From Anaerolineales bacterium (GTDB lineage: Bacteria > Chloroflexota > Anaerolineae > Anaerolineales > Villigracilaceae): a stretch of 64,000 nucleotides of DNA. The stretch lies in contig JABTTV010000001.1 of the NCBI GenBank assembly GCA_015075725.1, positions 1,302,001-1,366,000 on the forward strand, read 5' to 3'. The notes beneath the pieces are model-generated. The model had not been told where the DNA came from. It saw only the letters and a program-made list of their open reading frames with translations, and did not search any database. The position numbers and the translations under genes are program-made. Positions 8,401-19,384 of the stretch are shown here, piece by piece (the stretch's first letter is position 1; each line of letters opens with the position of its first letter).

Positions 8401-9483
8401 GGGGATCGTGAGGATAACGCCAAGCCGCAAAAACTGATCGAAGAGATCAACAGCCTTGCGAGGCTTGCCATCAAACCGAACAACGACCTTTTGAAAAAAC
8501 TGGCGGATGACCCTGACGATGCAAAAGACGATGTTCAGGAATTGCTCTCCAGCCAGTTGACGATCATCAGCGCGACAAGGGTCATCGGCGCGATTCAGAC
8601 TCGCGTTGGCGAGCAGATTCAATGGCAGAGCCCGCTCCCTTCGGATTGGGATGATCTCTCGGATATTCTGCTCGACACGGCGCGCGACGCGCTGTCAAAA
8701 AAGCGGGAACGCCTGAACAGCCAGATCGCGCGCGATATCGACATGTTATTGCAGCGCGAGGATGTTTCGACGGATTCCGGAAAATTACGCCTGCTGATCA
8801 CGCTCGCGCAGGGTACGCGGACTGCTTTTGACCAGAAGACTCACCGGCAGGTGAAACAGGTCTTCACACGCTTCGCCTATGCGTTCCATGCGGCGCAATT
8901 ATTGGAAGGACGCGACGCCGAAGATATCGCCGACGAGGTGATGAATCATCTCGAGGCGGCGGAGGAAGCCTTGCGCGAGACCTGGGGTCAGAGCGAGTTT
9001 ACGCGTTTGAGTCAGAACGCGACAAAACTTGCGGATTTCGGTCCGGCGGCGCGAATCGCTTTCGGGGAGGGGAGACTCAATGACGCTGTATCCAGCCTGG
9101 GCGCGGAAGAGGCGGCGCAGCTATCCTCTGCGTTGGGCAAGTATGTGTTGAACGAAGTCCATCGCCAGTTGCTGTTGGGCGCGTTCAGCGAGTTGTGGGT
9201 GGAATATTTGACCAAGGTCGAAGCGTTGAGAGTATCGATCGGGCTCGAGGCTTACGCCCAGCGTGACCCGCTGGTACAATACAAAGGACGCGCATCGGAA
9301 ATGTTCGCGCAATTGCTCGAAGAGGTGCGCGGACTTGTGATCAGCCGCGCGTTTGCTGCAAGGCCAAGGCGCGTGGAGATCACACCGATCGAAACCGCTG
9401 AGACGGCTTCCGTACCGGGCGAGACCTCGGTGCAGATCGGCGCAACACCCGGCGGTAAAAAGAAAAGACGCCGCCGCAATTGA
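5467..9483 (+). CDS. secA: Preprotein translocase ATPase SecA (extra-long form)
   Basis: SecA is the ATP-driven motor that pushes preproteins through SecYEG. Walker A GEGKT is at residues 122-126 and Walker B DEVD at 251-254 (in the DEVD...LIDEARTPL motif). The second nucleotide-binding domain carries GAVTIATNMAGRGVDI, and the HSD/EYDDVLN region is present. At 1338 residues it is about 400 longer than typical SecA. There is an insert of about 85 residues around 540-627 within NBD2, between ESSERLS and HQVLNARRH, and a long helical extension after about residue 870. The C-terminus ends in a Lys/Arg tail (GGKKKRRRRN) with no Cys-rich SEC-C zinc motif. The ATG at 5467 is supported by an AAGGG site. 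It overlaps the next gene by a few bases. Confidence 0.95.
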   Translation: MLKNFVKLFSGDPTRKTVEQYSPLVEQVNALEAEFEALSDDALRAKTDEFKARISELTGNLEGLEEKERFKAEQDVLDQLMPEAFAAVREASKRTIGLRHYDVQVIGGAALHSGSIAEMRTGEGKTLVATMPVYLNALLGRGVHLITVNDYLARRDARWMAPIYHALGLSVGVLQMAAVTENGKKAFIVDFERDAPQEDQRHLKMVDRVDAYRADVTFGTNSEFGFDYLRDNMAMKLENRVQRGHYFAMVDEVDNVLIDEARTPLIISGPASGDLEWYGRMAQIAKQLKPEDFEMDEKSRSINLTEIGVSRVESLLGIQLIDPDRPEDLNPEQARLMGYLQQSLRAQFLFHRNKDYLVQGGKVIIIDESTGRLMPGRRWSDGLHQAVEAKEGVKVEPESVTYATVTLQNYYRMYQKLAGMTGTALTEAEEFNKIYKLEVAPIPPNLEYLAYGEKASLVEIKTKDEDGYAYSYFAKTGNTAPLFYRRKDYPDVIYRTVEAKLRAIVQEIVRFNALGRPMLVGTTSVESSERLSNRLKAEPVRRLMQYMLVRDHYVRANNIEEDGRLIADLVPFNEPIDKISPDALRAFIKPHGMTNISLDDETNLNTLLELLRLPETAKERLKKIFQGGVAHQVLNARRHTEESQIIAGAGAFGAVTIATNMAGRGVDIKLGGELAEEIISAVNRVLGKSGYKDPFDMTHDERREALKKLDPSAYGLYEAEVKNFLGYFDDMESVKELGGLHVLGSERHEARRIDNQLRGRAARQGDPGSSRFYLSLQDDLMRIQGGAQVSALMERLKVDDSLPLEARLVASVIEQSQHRIEGANFDVRKHLLEYDDVLNTQRQQIYLQRDKIFVKEDLSADVAEMLDAEVAKRVEAGLADEEGPWRLLAWLDQVQPAFDSKNGLFPSYGFKLLLNEINAQAAAGSIKNATLDLISKSIETEYAHALRAIEQLIERTGETLELQISEREEALDAFFQTLGDREDNAKPQKLIEEINSLARLAIKPNNDLLKKLADDPDDAKDDVQELLSSQLTIISATRVIGAIQTRVGEQIQWQSPLPSDWDDLSDILLDTARDALSKKRERLNSQIARDIDMLLQREDVSTDSGKLRLLITLAQGTRTAFDQKTHRQVKQVFTRFAYAFHAAQLLEGRDAEDIADEVMNHLEAAEEALRETWGQSEFTRLSQNATKLADFGPAARIAFGEGRLNDAVSSLGAEEAAQLSSALGKYVLNEVHRQLLLGAFSELWVEYLTKVEALRVSIGLEAYAQRDPLVQYKGRASEMFAQLLEEVRGLVISRAFAARPRRVEITPIETAETASVPGETSVQIGATPGGKKKRRRRN

Positions 9484-10529
9484 GGAAGCGTTTGGCAGAC
9501 GATACGACTCCCTTGAACAAATACATCACCCTTCCGAAGGTGGAACTTCACCGCCATTTGGAAGGGTCTTTGCGTCTCTCCACAATGCTGGATATTGCGC
9601 GAAAGCATGGCGTGACGGTTCCCGTCTCGATGTTGAATTTGAGCGGTCTGGTGCAGGTGCAGGATAAGGACCCGCTGACGTTTTCCAATTTTCTCGAAAA
9701 GTTCAAGACGCTGAGGCTGTTCTACAAGTCGCCGGATGTGATTCATCGCGTCACGCGTGAAGCGGTGGAGGATGCGGCCAGGGATAACGTGCGCTATCTC
9801 GAGCTGCGCTTCACGCCGGTGGCGTTGAGCCGCGCGGAAGGTTTTCCGCTTCATGACGTGATGGATTGGGTCATCACCAGCGCGGGAGAAGCGGCGAAGG
9901 ATTTCAAGATCAAGGTCGGGTTGATCGCTTCGGTGAACCGGCACGAAAGCCCGGAACTTGCCGAGCAGGTGGCATGGCTGGCGGTGGAACATCAGAAGCG
10001 CGGCTTGCGCGGGCTGGACCTGGCTGGGAACGAGGCGGAGTTCAAATCGGCGCCGTTCCATGAAATTTTCAAGGAAGCGAAGGGATCCGGCTTGCGCGTC
10101 ACCATCCATGCCGGGGAGTGGGGACCGGCGGAGAACGTCCGCGATGCGATCGAGAACCTCGGCGCGGAACGGATCGGTCACGGCGTGCGTGTGCTCGAAG
10201 ATGAGTCCATCACTGCATTGGCGAAGGAACGCGGCACGACGTTCGAAGTTTGTGTGACCAGCAACTTCCAATCGGGCGTGGTCAATGAATTGGAAAAACA
10301 TCCCCTGCCGCACATGCTCGAAAAGGGACTCAAGGTCACGGTCAATACCGATGACCCGAGCGTATCGCGCATCACACTGGCGCATGAGTTCCAGATCGCT
10401 CATGAAAAATTGTTGATGCCGATCGACGCCTTGAAGAAAACCGTGCTGACCGCGGCGGAATCGTCCTTCCTGCCGGAAGCGGAGAGGGCGGAATTGGTCG
10501 GCTCATTAAAAGCCGAGTTGGCTAATTAG
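9480..10529 (+). CDS. add: Adenosine deaminase
   Basis: The protein deaminates adenosine or deoxyadenosine to inosine in purine salvage. Key motifs of the zinc-dependent family are all present in 349 residues: the metal-binding HxH in VELHRHLEG (His24, His26), DLAGNE, the HAGEWG motif with the third metal His and catalytic Glu, RIGHGVR, and the NTDDP motif with the last metal Asp. The TTG start at 9480 overlaps the secA stop (TTGA), which suggests translational coupling. A later TTG at 9513 would give a start nearer to that of homologues, so the N-terminus is uncertain by about 11 residues. Some homologues deaminate adenine or other purines, so the exact substrate is inferred. Confidence 0.92.
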   Translation: MRKRLADDTTPLNKYITLPKVELHRHLEGSLRLSTMLDIARKHGVTVPVSMLNLSGLVQVQDKDPLTFSNFLEKFKTLRLFYKSPDVIHRVTREAVEDAARDNVRYLELRFTPVALSRAEGFPLHDVMDWVITSAGEAAKDFKIKVGLIASVNRHESPELAEQVAWLAVEHQKRGLRGLDLAGNEAEFKSAPFHEIFKEAKGSGLRVTIHAGEWGPAENVRDAIENLGAERIGHGVRVLEDESITALAKERGTTFEVCVTSNFQSGVVNELEKHPLPHMLEKGLKVTVNTDDPSVSRITLAHEFQIAHEKLLMPIDALKKTVLTAAESSFLPEAERAELVGSLKAELAN

Positions 10530-10564
10530 CCGCTCTTCCTGAACTGAACGTAAATTAGTATAAT

Positions 10565-10693
10565 TCCGGTCTGATTTACCCCACCACATAGTATCAAGGA
10601 TATCAAAGGCGCTCCTTTGTGTTCTTCGTAGTTTTGTGGTGTGAGTGATGCGGCTTTTACCCGCAAAATTTCACACTCCAAAGGAGACACACG
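10565..10693 (+). promoter_or_regulatory. Structured leader of acnA with upstream -10 box
   Basis: TATAAT at 10559-10564 has only a poor -35 match. Downstream, CACCACA (10582-10588) can pair with TGTGGTG (10635-10641) around an inner CAAAGG/CCTTTG hairpin (10604-10619). The ribosome site AAAGGAG lies just before the ATG at 10694. No known riboswitch was recognised. Confidence 0.35.
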
Positions 10694-13426
<2,733 letters not shown>

Positions 13427-13440
13427 ATAATCGTCATAGA

Positions 13441-13469
13441 AGCCCTGAGATTTTCTCGGGGCTTTTTTT
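13441..13469 (+). terminator. Terminator of acnA
   Basis: AGCCCTGAGA pairs with TCTCGGGGCT (one G-U) around TTT, followed by a run of T. It starts 15 bases after the acnA stop. Confidence 0.88.
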
Positions 13470-13601
13470 ATTTCCTGTCATTATGATCTTAAGGGAGGCG
13501 GGAATCTTATTCAGGAACAGGAAATCAACCAGCAGGAATATAAATTAAGAATTGCTTAAGCAAAAGTCTGATAGTTTTTGAAAGAGACTCAAGCCGAAAA
13601 G

Positions 13602-13631
13602 TTGACGGGAATTTGAGGTTCCTCATAGTAA
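13602..13631 (+). promoter_or_regulatory. Possible promoter of the hupE-like gene
   Basis: TTGACG (13602-13607) and TAGTAA (13626-13631) are 18 bases apart in an AT-rich intergenic stretch. The -10 match is only moderate. Confidence 0.35.
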
Positions 13632-13681
13632 TATGTTAAACGATGTAATTGGAAAAATATTTATTCAGAAAGGTTGCTGCT

Positions 13682-14284
13682 ATGTCGCAAAATAAAGTTT
13701 TGTTGTCATTCATTTTTGCATCCGCGTTTGCCGTCATACCGGGGGTCGCATATGCGCACGATGGTACAAACCTGGCATTGGGCGGATTCCTGAGCGGACT
13801 CGTCCACCCGGTATTGGGGTACGACCACCTGCTTGCCATGTTGAGCGTGGGCATCCTCAGCGCACAGATCGGTGGGCGTGCCATTTGGACGGTTCCAGCC
13901 ACATTTGTGAGTGTCATGGCTGTGGGTGGATTGTTGGGCTTGATCGATATTGGGCTGACTGCCACTGAATTGGGCATTGCATTATCGCTCGTCATATTGG
14001 GTTCGGTGATCGCCGCCGAGCGCCGTCTCTCCATTCTGGTAGCGATGATCGGGGTGGGGTTCTTCGCCATTTTTCACGGGTATGCCCACGGCGCGGAGGT
14101 TCCGGAGACAGCGGAACCATTCCTGTATGCTCTGGGTTTTTTAATTGGAACAGCTCTTATTCACATCACCGGCGTGGTGATTGGGGATATTGCCCGTCAC
14201 TATGAGCGCGGGAAGATCTCCTTACGAGTTGGCGGCGCGTTAATCTCACTGATAGGCGTGTTATTCATTTTTGGCTTCCTATAG
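13682..14284 (+). CDS. HupE/UreJ family metal permease
   Basis: This 200-residue membrane protein starts with a signal-like segment ending PGVAYAHDG, typical of the family in that His follows the cleavage region. It then has about six membrane helices. The family motif HPVLGYDHL in the first mature helix and FHGYAHGAE later supply the His/Asp residues thought to bind nickel or cobalt. HupE/UreJ proteins import Ni or Co for hydrogenase, urease or corrinoid enzymes; none of those enzymes is encoded here. The ATG at 13682 is preferred over an upstream TTG (13649) because AGAAAGG lies at proper spacing and the signal peptide begins there. The next gene begins 9 bases after the stop. Confidence 0.88.
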   Translation: MSQNKVLLSFIFASAFAVIPGVAYAHDGTNLALGGFLSGLVHPVLGYDHLLAMLSVGILSAQIGGRAIWTVPATFVSVMAVGGLLGLIDIGLTATELGIALSLVILGSVIAAERRLSILVAMIGVGFFAIFHGYAHGAEVPETAEPFLYALGFLIGTALIHITGVVIGDIARHYERGKISLRVGGALISLIGVLFIFGFL

Positions 14285-14293
14285 GGAATTTCC

Positions 14294-14890
14294 ATGATGA
14301 CCAAACTGTTACAATGGGAAATCGGGGGCTTCTTTTTTATCGGGCTGATCGGCGCGGCATTGCACTTCACCTTCGAAATGAGTAATTTTTCCAGCATGGA
14401 AGTCGCTTATTTTTCGGCGGTCAACGAAAGCACCTGGGAGCATCTTAAGATGGTGTTCTTCCCCGGACTGGTCTTTGCCTTGATCCAGTACACCTATGTG
14501 CGGGATGTGGTCAATAATTATCTCGTCGCCAAGGTTGCGGGGCTTTTGATCATGCCACTGGTGATCGCAGTGGGTTGGTATATCTATGCCCCGCTCCTGG
14601 GACGCAGTTATTTTCCGGCAGACCTGTTCCTTTTTTATCTGGCGGTTTTTATTGGGCAGGTGGTCAGTTACAGGATATTAACCCGCCCGCCTCTTGAAGG
14701 AAATTACACCCGGACTGCCATCGTTGTCTTTTTCATCCTGTTTGCGGCTTTCTCCGCGTTCACTTTCTACCCGCCAAATATCTTTCTCTTCGAACATCTT
14801 GACCTGAAAGATACGGGGTTGTACGGCATCCTGCCCATGGAAGAAAACATCCGCTATCTGACCGCCCCAACACCGACCCCTGCGCCCTGA
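14294..14890 (+). CDS. DUF6512 family membrane protein
   Basis: The 198-residue protein has about six hydrophobic segments and the pattern ESTWEHLKMVFFPG after the first helix, which I associate with the DUF6512 family. The C-terminus is a short Thr/Pro tail. No enzymatic motif is visible, and function is unknown. It is the second gene of a tight co-directional set: 9 bases after the HupE-like gene and 14 bases before the phosphotransferase-like gene. It may therefore act with metal transport or lipid handling; that is context-based inference. Confidence 0.7.
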   Translation: MMTKLLQWEIGGFFFIGLIGAALHFTFEMSNFSSMEVAYFSAVNESTWEHLKMVFFPGLVFALIQYTYVRDVVNNYLVAKVAGLLIMPLVIAVGWYIYAPLLGRSYFPADLFLFYLAVFIGQVVSYRILTRPPLEGNYTRTAIVVFFILFAAFSAFTFYPPNIFLFEHLDLKDTGLYGILPMEENIRYLTAPTPTPAP

Positions 14891-14904
14891 CGGAGCTTAG
14901 ATTT

Positions 14905-17244
14905 ATGGATCATTCCTTTCTTGCGGATATTACAGATACGCGCCACATGGATGGCTTCGGCAAAAAGGGTGCCGGTCTTCACTGGCTCGTAAAACATCGC
15001 TTGCTGACTCCTGACACGCTGGTCGTGACCTATTCCGCAAGTGAAATGATCGAGCATGATCCACAGGCGGGGTCTGCGAAACTAAAAGACGCGCTGAAAG
15101 ACAGGCTGGAATTTACAGAGCCATACGCAGTTCGCTCGTCGGCTAACCTTGAGGATGACAAGGAACTCTCGTTCGCGGGTCAATTTCTCACTCGGACGAA
15201 CGTGCAGGGATTGGATGCTGTGATGAGCGCCATACAGGATGTGCTCAACTCCAGCAAGTCTGAAACCCTCCAGCCATATATGAAAAAACTTGGCGAGGCA
15301 GGCAAAGAGTTGAAGATGGCGGTGCTGATCCAGAAAATGGTCGTGCCGCAGATCTCCGGCGTGGCGTTCAGTAAAAATCCCACCACAGGTTTGGATGAGG
15401 TCGTCATTGAAGCAGTGCATGGTCTCGGCGAATCGTTGATGCAGGAGGGAATCACGCCTGCGCGTTGGATCTACCGCTGGGGTCAGTTCACAGCCAAACC
15501 TGAGTCTGAAGCGGAATTCGAGCGAGTGATTCGTGGGATCGCCAATGAAGCGCGCCGGATCCAAAAACTCTACGGCTCCCCCGTCGACCTGGAATGGGCG
15601 TACGACGGAAAGAATGTTTATTGGCTGCAAATCCGCCCCATCACTGCCCTGACGAATGTGCCGCTGTATTCCAATAGGATATCACGCGAGGTGCTGCCGG
15701 GCATCATCAAGCCGCTGATCGCGTCGGTCAACATTCCGTTGGTCAATACTGCATGGATCCGTCTGTTCGACTCGTTGATGGGCAAAACCCATCTCAAACC
15801 TGAAGACCTGACGTCCCTTTTTCATTACCGAGCTTATTTCAACATGGGGGCGATCGGCACGATCTTCGAAATCCTCGGCTTTCCGCGTGAAGGCCTGGAG
15901 ATGCTGCTCGGCTTCAAACGCGAGAGCAAACGCCCGCCGTTCAGTCCATCCCTGAAGACGTTTCGGCACATCCCGCGTATTCTTTCGTTCGCCGTGCGGG
16001 CATGGACGTATGACCGAAACGTGAAAGCCGAACTTGCCGAATTCGAAACGCATATTCAAAAAACGCAGGCAGAGAATATCAAGTCCCTCTCCTCGCGCGA
16101 ACTGCTGGCAAAGATAGACGAACATTTCAAGTTCAACACATTGGTGGCATATCAAAATATCGTCATCCCGATTCTGATGAGCATATACAACGCAGTTTTG
16201 AAATCGCAGCTCAAGCGGGCTGGAGTCGAGTTCGTGGATTTCAACCTGACCGAAGGGTTGCCCCAGGTGGAGGATTATGACCCGAACCATTACCTCGATG
16301 AAATGCTTAAAAATTTCAATGAACTTCCAATGCCTGTGCAGGAGAAGATCCGCTCGCTGAGCTATCGGGAATTAAAATCTGTGCCCGAAGCGGGTTCCTT
16401 TTTGCAATTGGTGGATGAGTTCATCAAACGCTTCGGACACTTAAGCGAAAGCGGGAACGATTTTTCGAAAACGCCCTGGCGCGAAGAGCCGGACAAGGTC
16501 ATTCGCATGGCGCTGGATCATGCCGTATCTGCAAGGGACAGTCAAAAGACAACATGGCAGACGTTGAAAGCATCCGCCTTCCTGCGCATCCGGATGCGAC
16601 CGGTCTATCGGCGTGCCCGCATCTTCCGCCTGCTGCGCGAGCAGATCAGCTCCATGTACACTTCCTCTTATGGCTGGTTCCGCGTGTATTTCAATGAACT
16701 GGCAGAGAGGCTGACAAAGAATGGCGCTCTCGATGCCCGTGATGATATTTTCTATCTCACCCGGCAGGAAGTCGGCTCGCTGGTGGAAGGTACGGGCAAT
16801 GTGCAGGAGTTGAAGAAAAAGATTCAGGCGCACAAGGACAACATCGAGCGCAGCCGCGACATTGTGCTGCCCGAGATCATCTATGGCAATGCCGCCCCGC
16901 CGCTTGATCTTTTGAAAAGCGATGCCAAAAGACTCACGGGCATTCCCACCTCTTCAGGATATTACCAGGGACGCCTGAAGGTTGTACGCTCAAACGAAGA
17001 TTTTCATCGGGTGGAAAAAGGAGATGTGATCGTCATCCCGTATTCTGATGTAGCGTGGACGCCTCTTTTTGCCAAAGCCGGGGCTGTTGTGGCGGAGTCG
17101 GGCGGGATCCTGTCTCACAGCTCTATCGTCGCGCGCGAATACGGCATCCCCTGCGTTGTTTCGGTCAACGGCGCCTGCAACCTATCCGATGGCAGCGTCA
17201 TTATCGTGGATGGTTATCAGGGCGCCGTTCGTGTGCTAGGATAG
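14905..17244 (+). CDS. PEP-synthase-like phosphotransferase (ATP-grasp plus phosphohistidine domain)
   Basis: Residues 1 to about 260 form a pyruvate-phosphate-dikinase-type ATP-grasp domain (YAVRSSANLEDD, later GVAFSKNPTTG and VDLEWAYDG). The last ~80 residues are the swivelling phosphohistidine domain with GGILSHSSIVAREYG, where His738 is the phosphorylated residue. The C-terminal PEP-binding barrel of true PEP synthase is absent. The middle (about 260-690) is helical and unlike that barrel. This order, ATP-grasp, helical substrate domain, His domain, is that of rifampin phosphotransferases and related proteins of unknown substrate. It lies between a membrane protein and a PlsY-like gene (4 bases downstream). 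Substrate unknown; antibiotic phosphorylation is only one option. Confidence 0.82.
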   Translation: MDHSFLADITDTRHMDGFGKKGAGLHWLVKHRLLTPDTLVVTYSASEMIEHDPQAGSAKLKDALKDRLEFTEPYAVRSSANLEDDKELSFAGQFLTRTNVQGLDAVMSAIQDVLNSSKSETLQPYMKKLGEAGKELKMAVLIQKMVVPQISGVAFSKNPTTGLDEVVIEAVHGLGESLMQEGITPARWIYRWGQFTAKPESEAEFERVIRGIANEARRIQKLYGSPVDLEWAYDGKNVYWLQIRPITALTNVPLYSNRISREVLPGIIKPLIASVNIPLVNTAWIRLFDSLMGKTHLKPEDLTSLFHYRAYFNMGAIGTIFEILGFPREGLEMLLGFKRESKRPPFSPSLKTFRHIPRILSFAVRAWTYDRNVKAELAEFETHIQKTQAENIKSLSSRELLAKIDEHFKFNTLVAYQNIVIPILMSIYNAVLKSQLKRAGVEFVDFNLTEGLPQVEDYDPNHYLDEMLKNFNELPMPVQEKIRSLSYRELKSVPEAGSFLQLVDEFIKRFGHLSESGNDFSKTPWREEPDKVIRMALDHAVSARDSQKTTWQTLKASAFLRIRMRPVYRRARIFRLLREQISSMYTSSYGWFRVYFNELAERLTKNGALDARDDIFYLTRQEVGSLVEGTGNVQELKKKIQAHKDNIERSRDIVLPEIIYGNAAPPLDLLKSDAKRLTGIPTSSGYYQGRLKVVRSNEDFHRVEKGDVIVIPYSDVAWTPLFAKAGAVVAESGGILSHSSIVAREYGIPCVVSVNGACNLSDGSVIIVDGYQGAVRVLG

Positions 17245-17247
17245 TTT

Positions 17248-17973
17248 ATGGAACCTTCAACTCTTATCGTAGTTGCGCTTGCAGGGTATTTGATCGGGTC
17301 GATCTCGTTTGCTCGGGTCGTTGCCCGATGGGTGAACCCGACTCGCAGCCTGGATGAGGCACGCAGGCACCACTCAGACCAGGGCTTGGAAGGAACCGTA
17401 AGCGGGATCGGCGCATCCACGGCTTCGGTTGCGTTCGGGAAAAAATATGGCGGCATCGTCGCGCTGTTGGATATCCTGAAAGCCTTCATCCCGATCCTGG
17501 CGCTGCGGCTTTACTTCCCCGACGGGATCTATCACTTCGTCTTTAGCATTCTCTGTATCCTTGGGCACAACTACCCCGTTTATTATCGCTTTCAGGGCGG
17601 GCGCGGACTTTCTCCGATGGTGGGCAGTCTGCTGGTCATCGAACCGCTGGGCATGATCGTCTGCATGGTGATCGGTGTCCTGTTGGCGATCCTTATTAAT
17701 CAACCGCATACTTCGCTCATCCTTTGGTTCCCCATTATCGGATTATGGGGATGGTTCATTAACGATGACTGGGCGCTTGCAGTCTATGCAATTGTGCTGC
17801 TTGCGTTGTTTATGATCGCCGAGATCCCGGAAATACGACTGGCGCTGCAATACCGGAAACAAGGCAGAATGGACGAATACAACAAGATGATTCTCAACTC
17901 CGCGCCGCAGACCCGCATGATGAAAGATCTTGCCAGGCGCGTGCGGTTTTGGGACAGAGCGGATAACAATTAA
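17248..17973 (+). CDS. PlsY-like glycerol-3-phosphate acyltransferase family protein
   Basis: This 241-residue polytopic membrane protein shows diverged forms of the PlsY motifs: GSISF near the N-terminus, SGIGAST where PlsY has GSGNIGATN, and GHNYPVYYRFQGGRGL for the substrate-binding GHxxPxxxxFxGGKG motif. PlsY transfers acyl groups from acyl phosphate to glycerol-3-phosphate in the membrane. Because the second motif is altered and the protein is longer than PlsY at the C-terminus, the acceptor may differ. It starts 3 bases after the preceding stop and is followed after 14 bases by the chelatase-like gene, so the genes are very likely co-transcribed. Confidence 0.75.
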   Translation: MEPSTLIVVALAGYLIGSISFARVVARWVNPTRSLDEARRHHSDQGLEGTVSGIGASTASVAFGKKYGGIVALLDILKAFIPILALRLYFPDGIYHFVFSILCILGHNYPVYYRFQGGRGLSPMVGSLLVIEPLGMIVCMVIGVLLAILINQPHTSLILWFPIIGLWGWFINDDWALAVYAIVLLALFMIAEIPEIRLALQYRKQGRMDEYNKMILNSAPQTRMMKDLARRVRFWDRADNN

Positions 17974-17987
17974 AAGGAGCATTTCTA

Positions 17988-19220
17988 ATGGACACAATCG
18001 ATATGGTTAGTTTACTTGGTCTTGCTGTTATTTCGACCTTGATGGGAATTACATACGTACGCTTTCTCACAGTCCATCCCCTACGAATGGGTTGGTACAT
18101 GTTTTTTACCACCTTGTTTCTCGCGGTCGATATCATCCTGATTGCCGTTCAATTCAACGGATGGGAGATCGCAGGCGCCTCCGTCCTGGCGTTTGTCGGT
18201 TTTTTGGCGGGATATATCTGGATGACCAAACGCCTCCTTGCGCGCGAGGATCCGCGTCCCATCCCGGCATTGAGGCGCAAAAAGGACGATCCTGGGCTGG
18301 GACATACCGCCGTCATCTATTTCACACACGGCGAGCCGGAGACCTATGATCCGATCGGCTGGATCAATCAATTCAACGAATTTGACGAGCAGAAGATTCC
18401 CTTTGTGCCATTGGTGGCGCGTCCCTTCTTTATTTATAGTTTGCGGCGCAGCTATCTGAGTGTTGGGCGGAGTGAACATCGCCGGACTCACCTGCGGATG
18501 GTCAAGGCGCTTGAGAATGAGATCCGCAAGGGCGGGGACACAACTACGCGTTTCTACATCAGCTTCCTGGATGATAATCCCCGTCCCGATGCGGCATTCA
18601 TCCACGCGCTCAACGAGGGCGCCAGCCGGATCGTGGTGGCGGAGATCTTTGTATCCGACTCGAACCATACGCTTGAAGGGAAGCATCTGATCGAAGAGGT
18701 AGGCGCTCATGATCTGGGGGTCCCAGTCATTTATACGGGACCAATGTATGACTCCGAAATCATGCATTCCATGTTCGTGGAACGCGTCCATGCTCACATG
18801 AACGGCACCGATAAGTCAAAGGTCGGCGTCCTGCTGGTCGGACATGGGCAACCCGATGAATGGGACCGCGAGTTCGCCACCGAGACCGAACACGAGTTGC
18901 TTTTCCGCAACAAGATCCTGGACCGTTTCGAGGAGGCAGGCTTCGCGCGCGAAAATCTCAGCCTGGCATGGATGGAGTTCAAGGAACCCAAACCCGCACC
19001 CAAGATCGAGGAGTTCACCGCCAATGGCGTGGAAAAGATCTTTTACTTCTCCGCCGCCATCAGCGCTGACGCACTGCACAGTCAATGGGATGTGCCGCAC
19101 CTGATCTCGAAAGCGCACAATCCTCGCAATATCCCCATCATCAACCTCGGGGCATGGAACGACGACCCCATCGCCATCCAGGCAATCAAGGAAAAAGTCC
19201 ATGCCGCCATGGAGCGTTAA
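17988..19220 (+). CDS. Membrane-anchored ferrochelatase/CbiX-fold protein
   Basis: The first ~95 residues contain three membrane helices, followed by a charged linker. Residues ~105-410 look like a two-lobed class II chelatase: each lobe has an HG-P motif, FTHGEPETYDP in the first and LVGHGQPDEWD in the second, as in ferrochelatase and sirohydrochlorin chelatases. Metal insertion into a tetrapyrrole at the membrane is a reasonable guess, but no other haem or corrin gene is nearby. A HupE-type metal permease lies at the head of the same gene set, which fits a metal-handling role. The start has a strong AAAAGGAG site. A membrane-tethered version of this fold is unusual. Confidence 0.72.
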   Translation: MDTIDMVSLLGLAVISTLMGITYVRFLTVHPLRMGWYMFFTTLFLAVDIILIAVQFNGWEIAGASVLAFVGFLAGYIWMTKRLLAREDPRPIPALRRKKDDPGLGHTAVIYFTHGEPETYDPIGWINQFNEFDEQKIPFVPLVARPFFIYSLRRSYLSVGRSEHRRTHLRMVKALENEIRKGGDTTTRFYISFLDDNPRPDAAFIHALNEGASRIVVAEIFVSDSNHTLEGKHLIEEVGAHDLGVPVIYTGPMYDSEIMHSMFVERVHAHMNGTDKSKVGVLLVGHGQPDEWDREFATETEHELLFRNKILDRFEEAGFARENLSLAWMEFKEPKPAPKIEEFTANGVEKIFYFSAAISADALHSQWDVPHLISKAHNPRNIPIINLGAWNDDPIAIQAIKEKVHAAMER

Positions 19221-19384
19221 TCAAGGACTGTCCGCCGTTTTCATGACCACAGGAAGCTGAAATATCCGAAGGGAAAAGGGCGCAAAGGTCCATGTAAATT
19301 TTCCCGCCAGAAACAGAAGCGCTTATTAAGATTGTTTTATTGGATGATAGGATTTCGAGAGGACAATCGAGGATATGTGAAGAG

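Noticed and set aside
9252..10403. 383-residue minus-strand open frame
   Set aside because: It covers the end of secA and most of adenosine deaminase on the wrong strand; no motif.
14905..17244. Genuine PEP synthase (ppsA)
   Set aside because: The C-terminal PEP-binding barrel is absent and the phosphohistidine domain is at the C-terminus, so the name would mislead.
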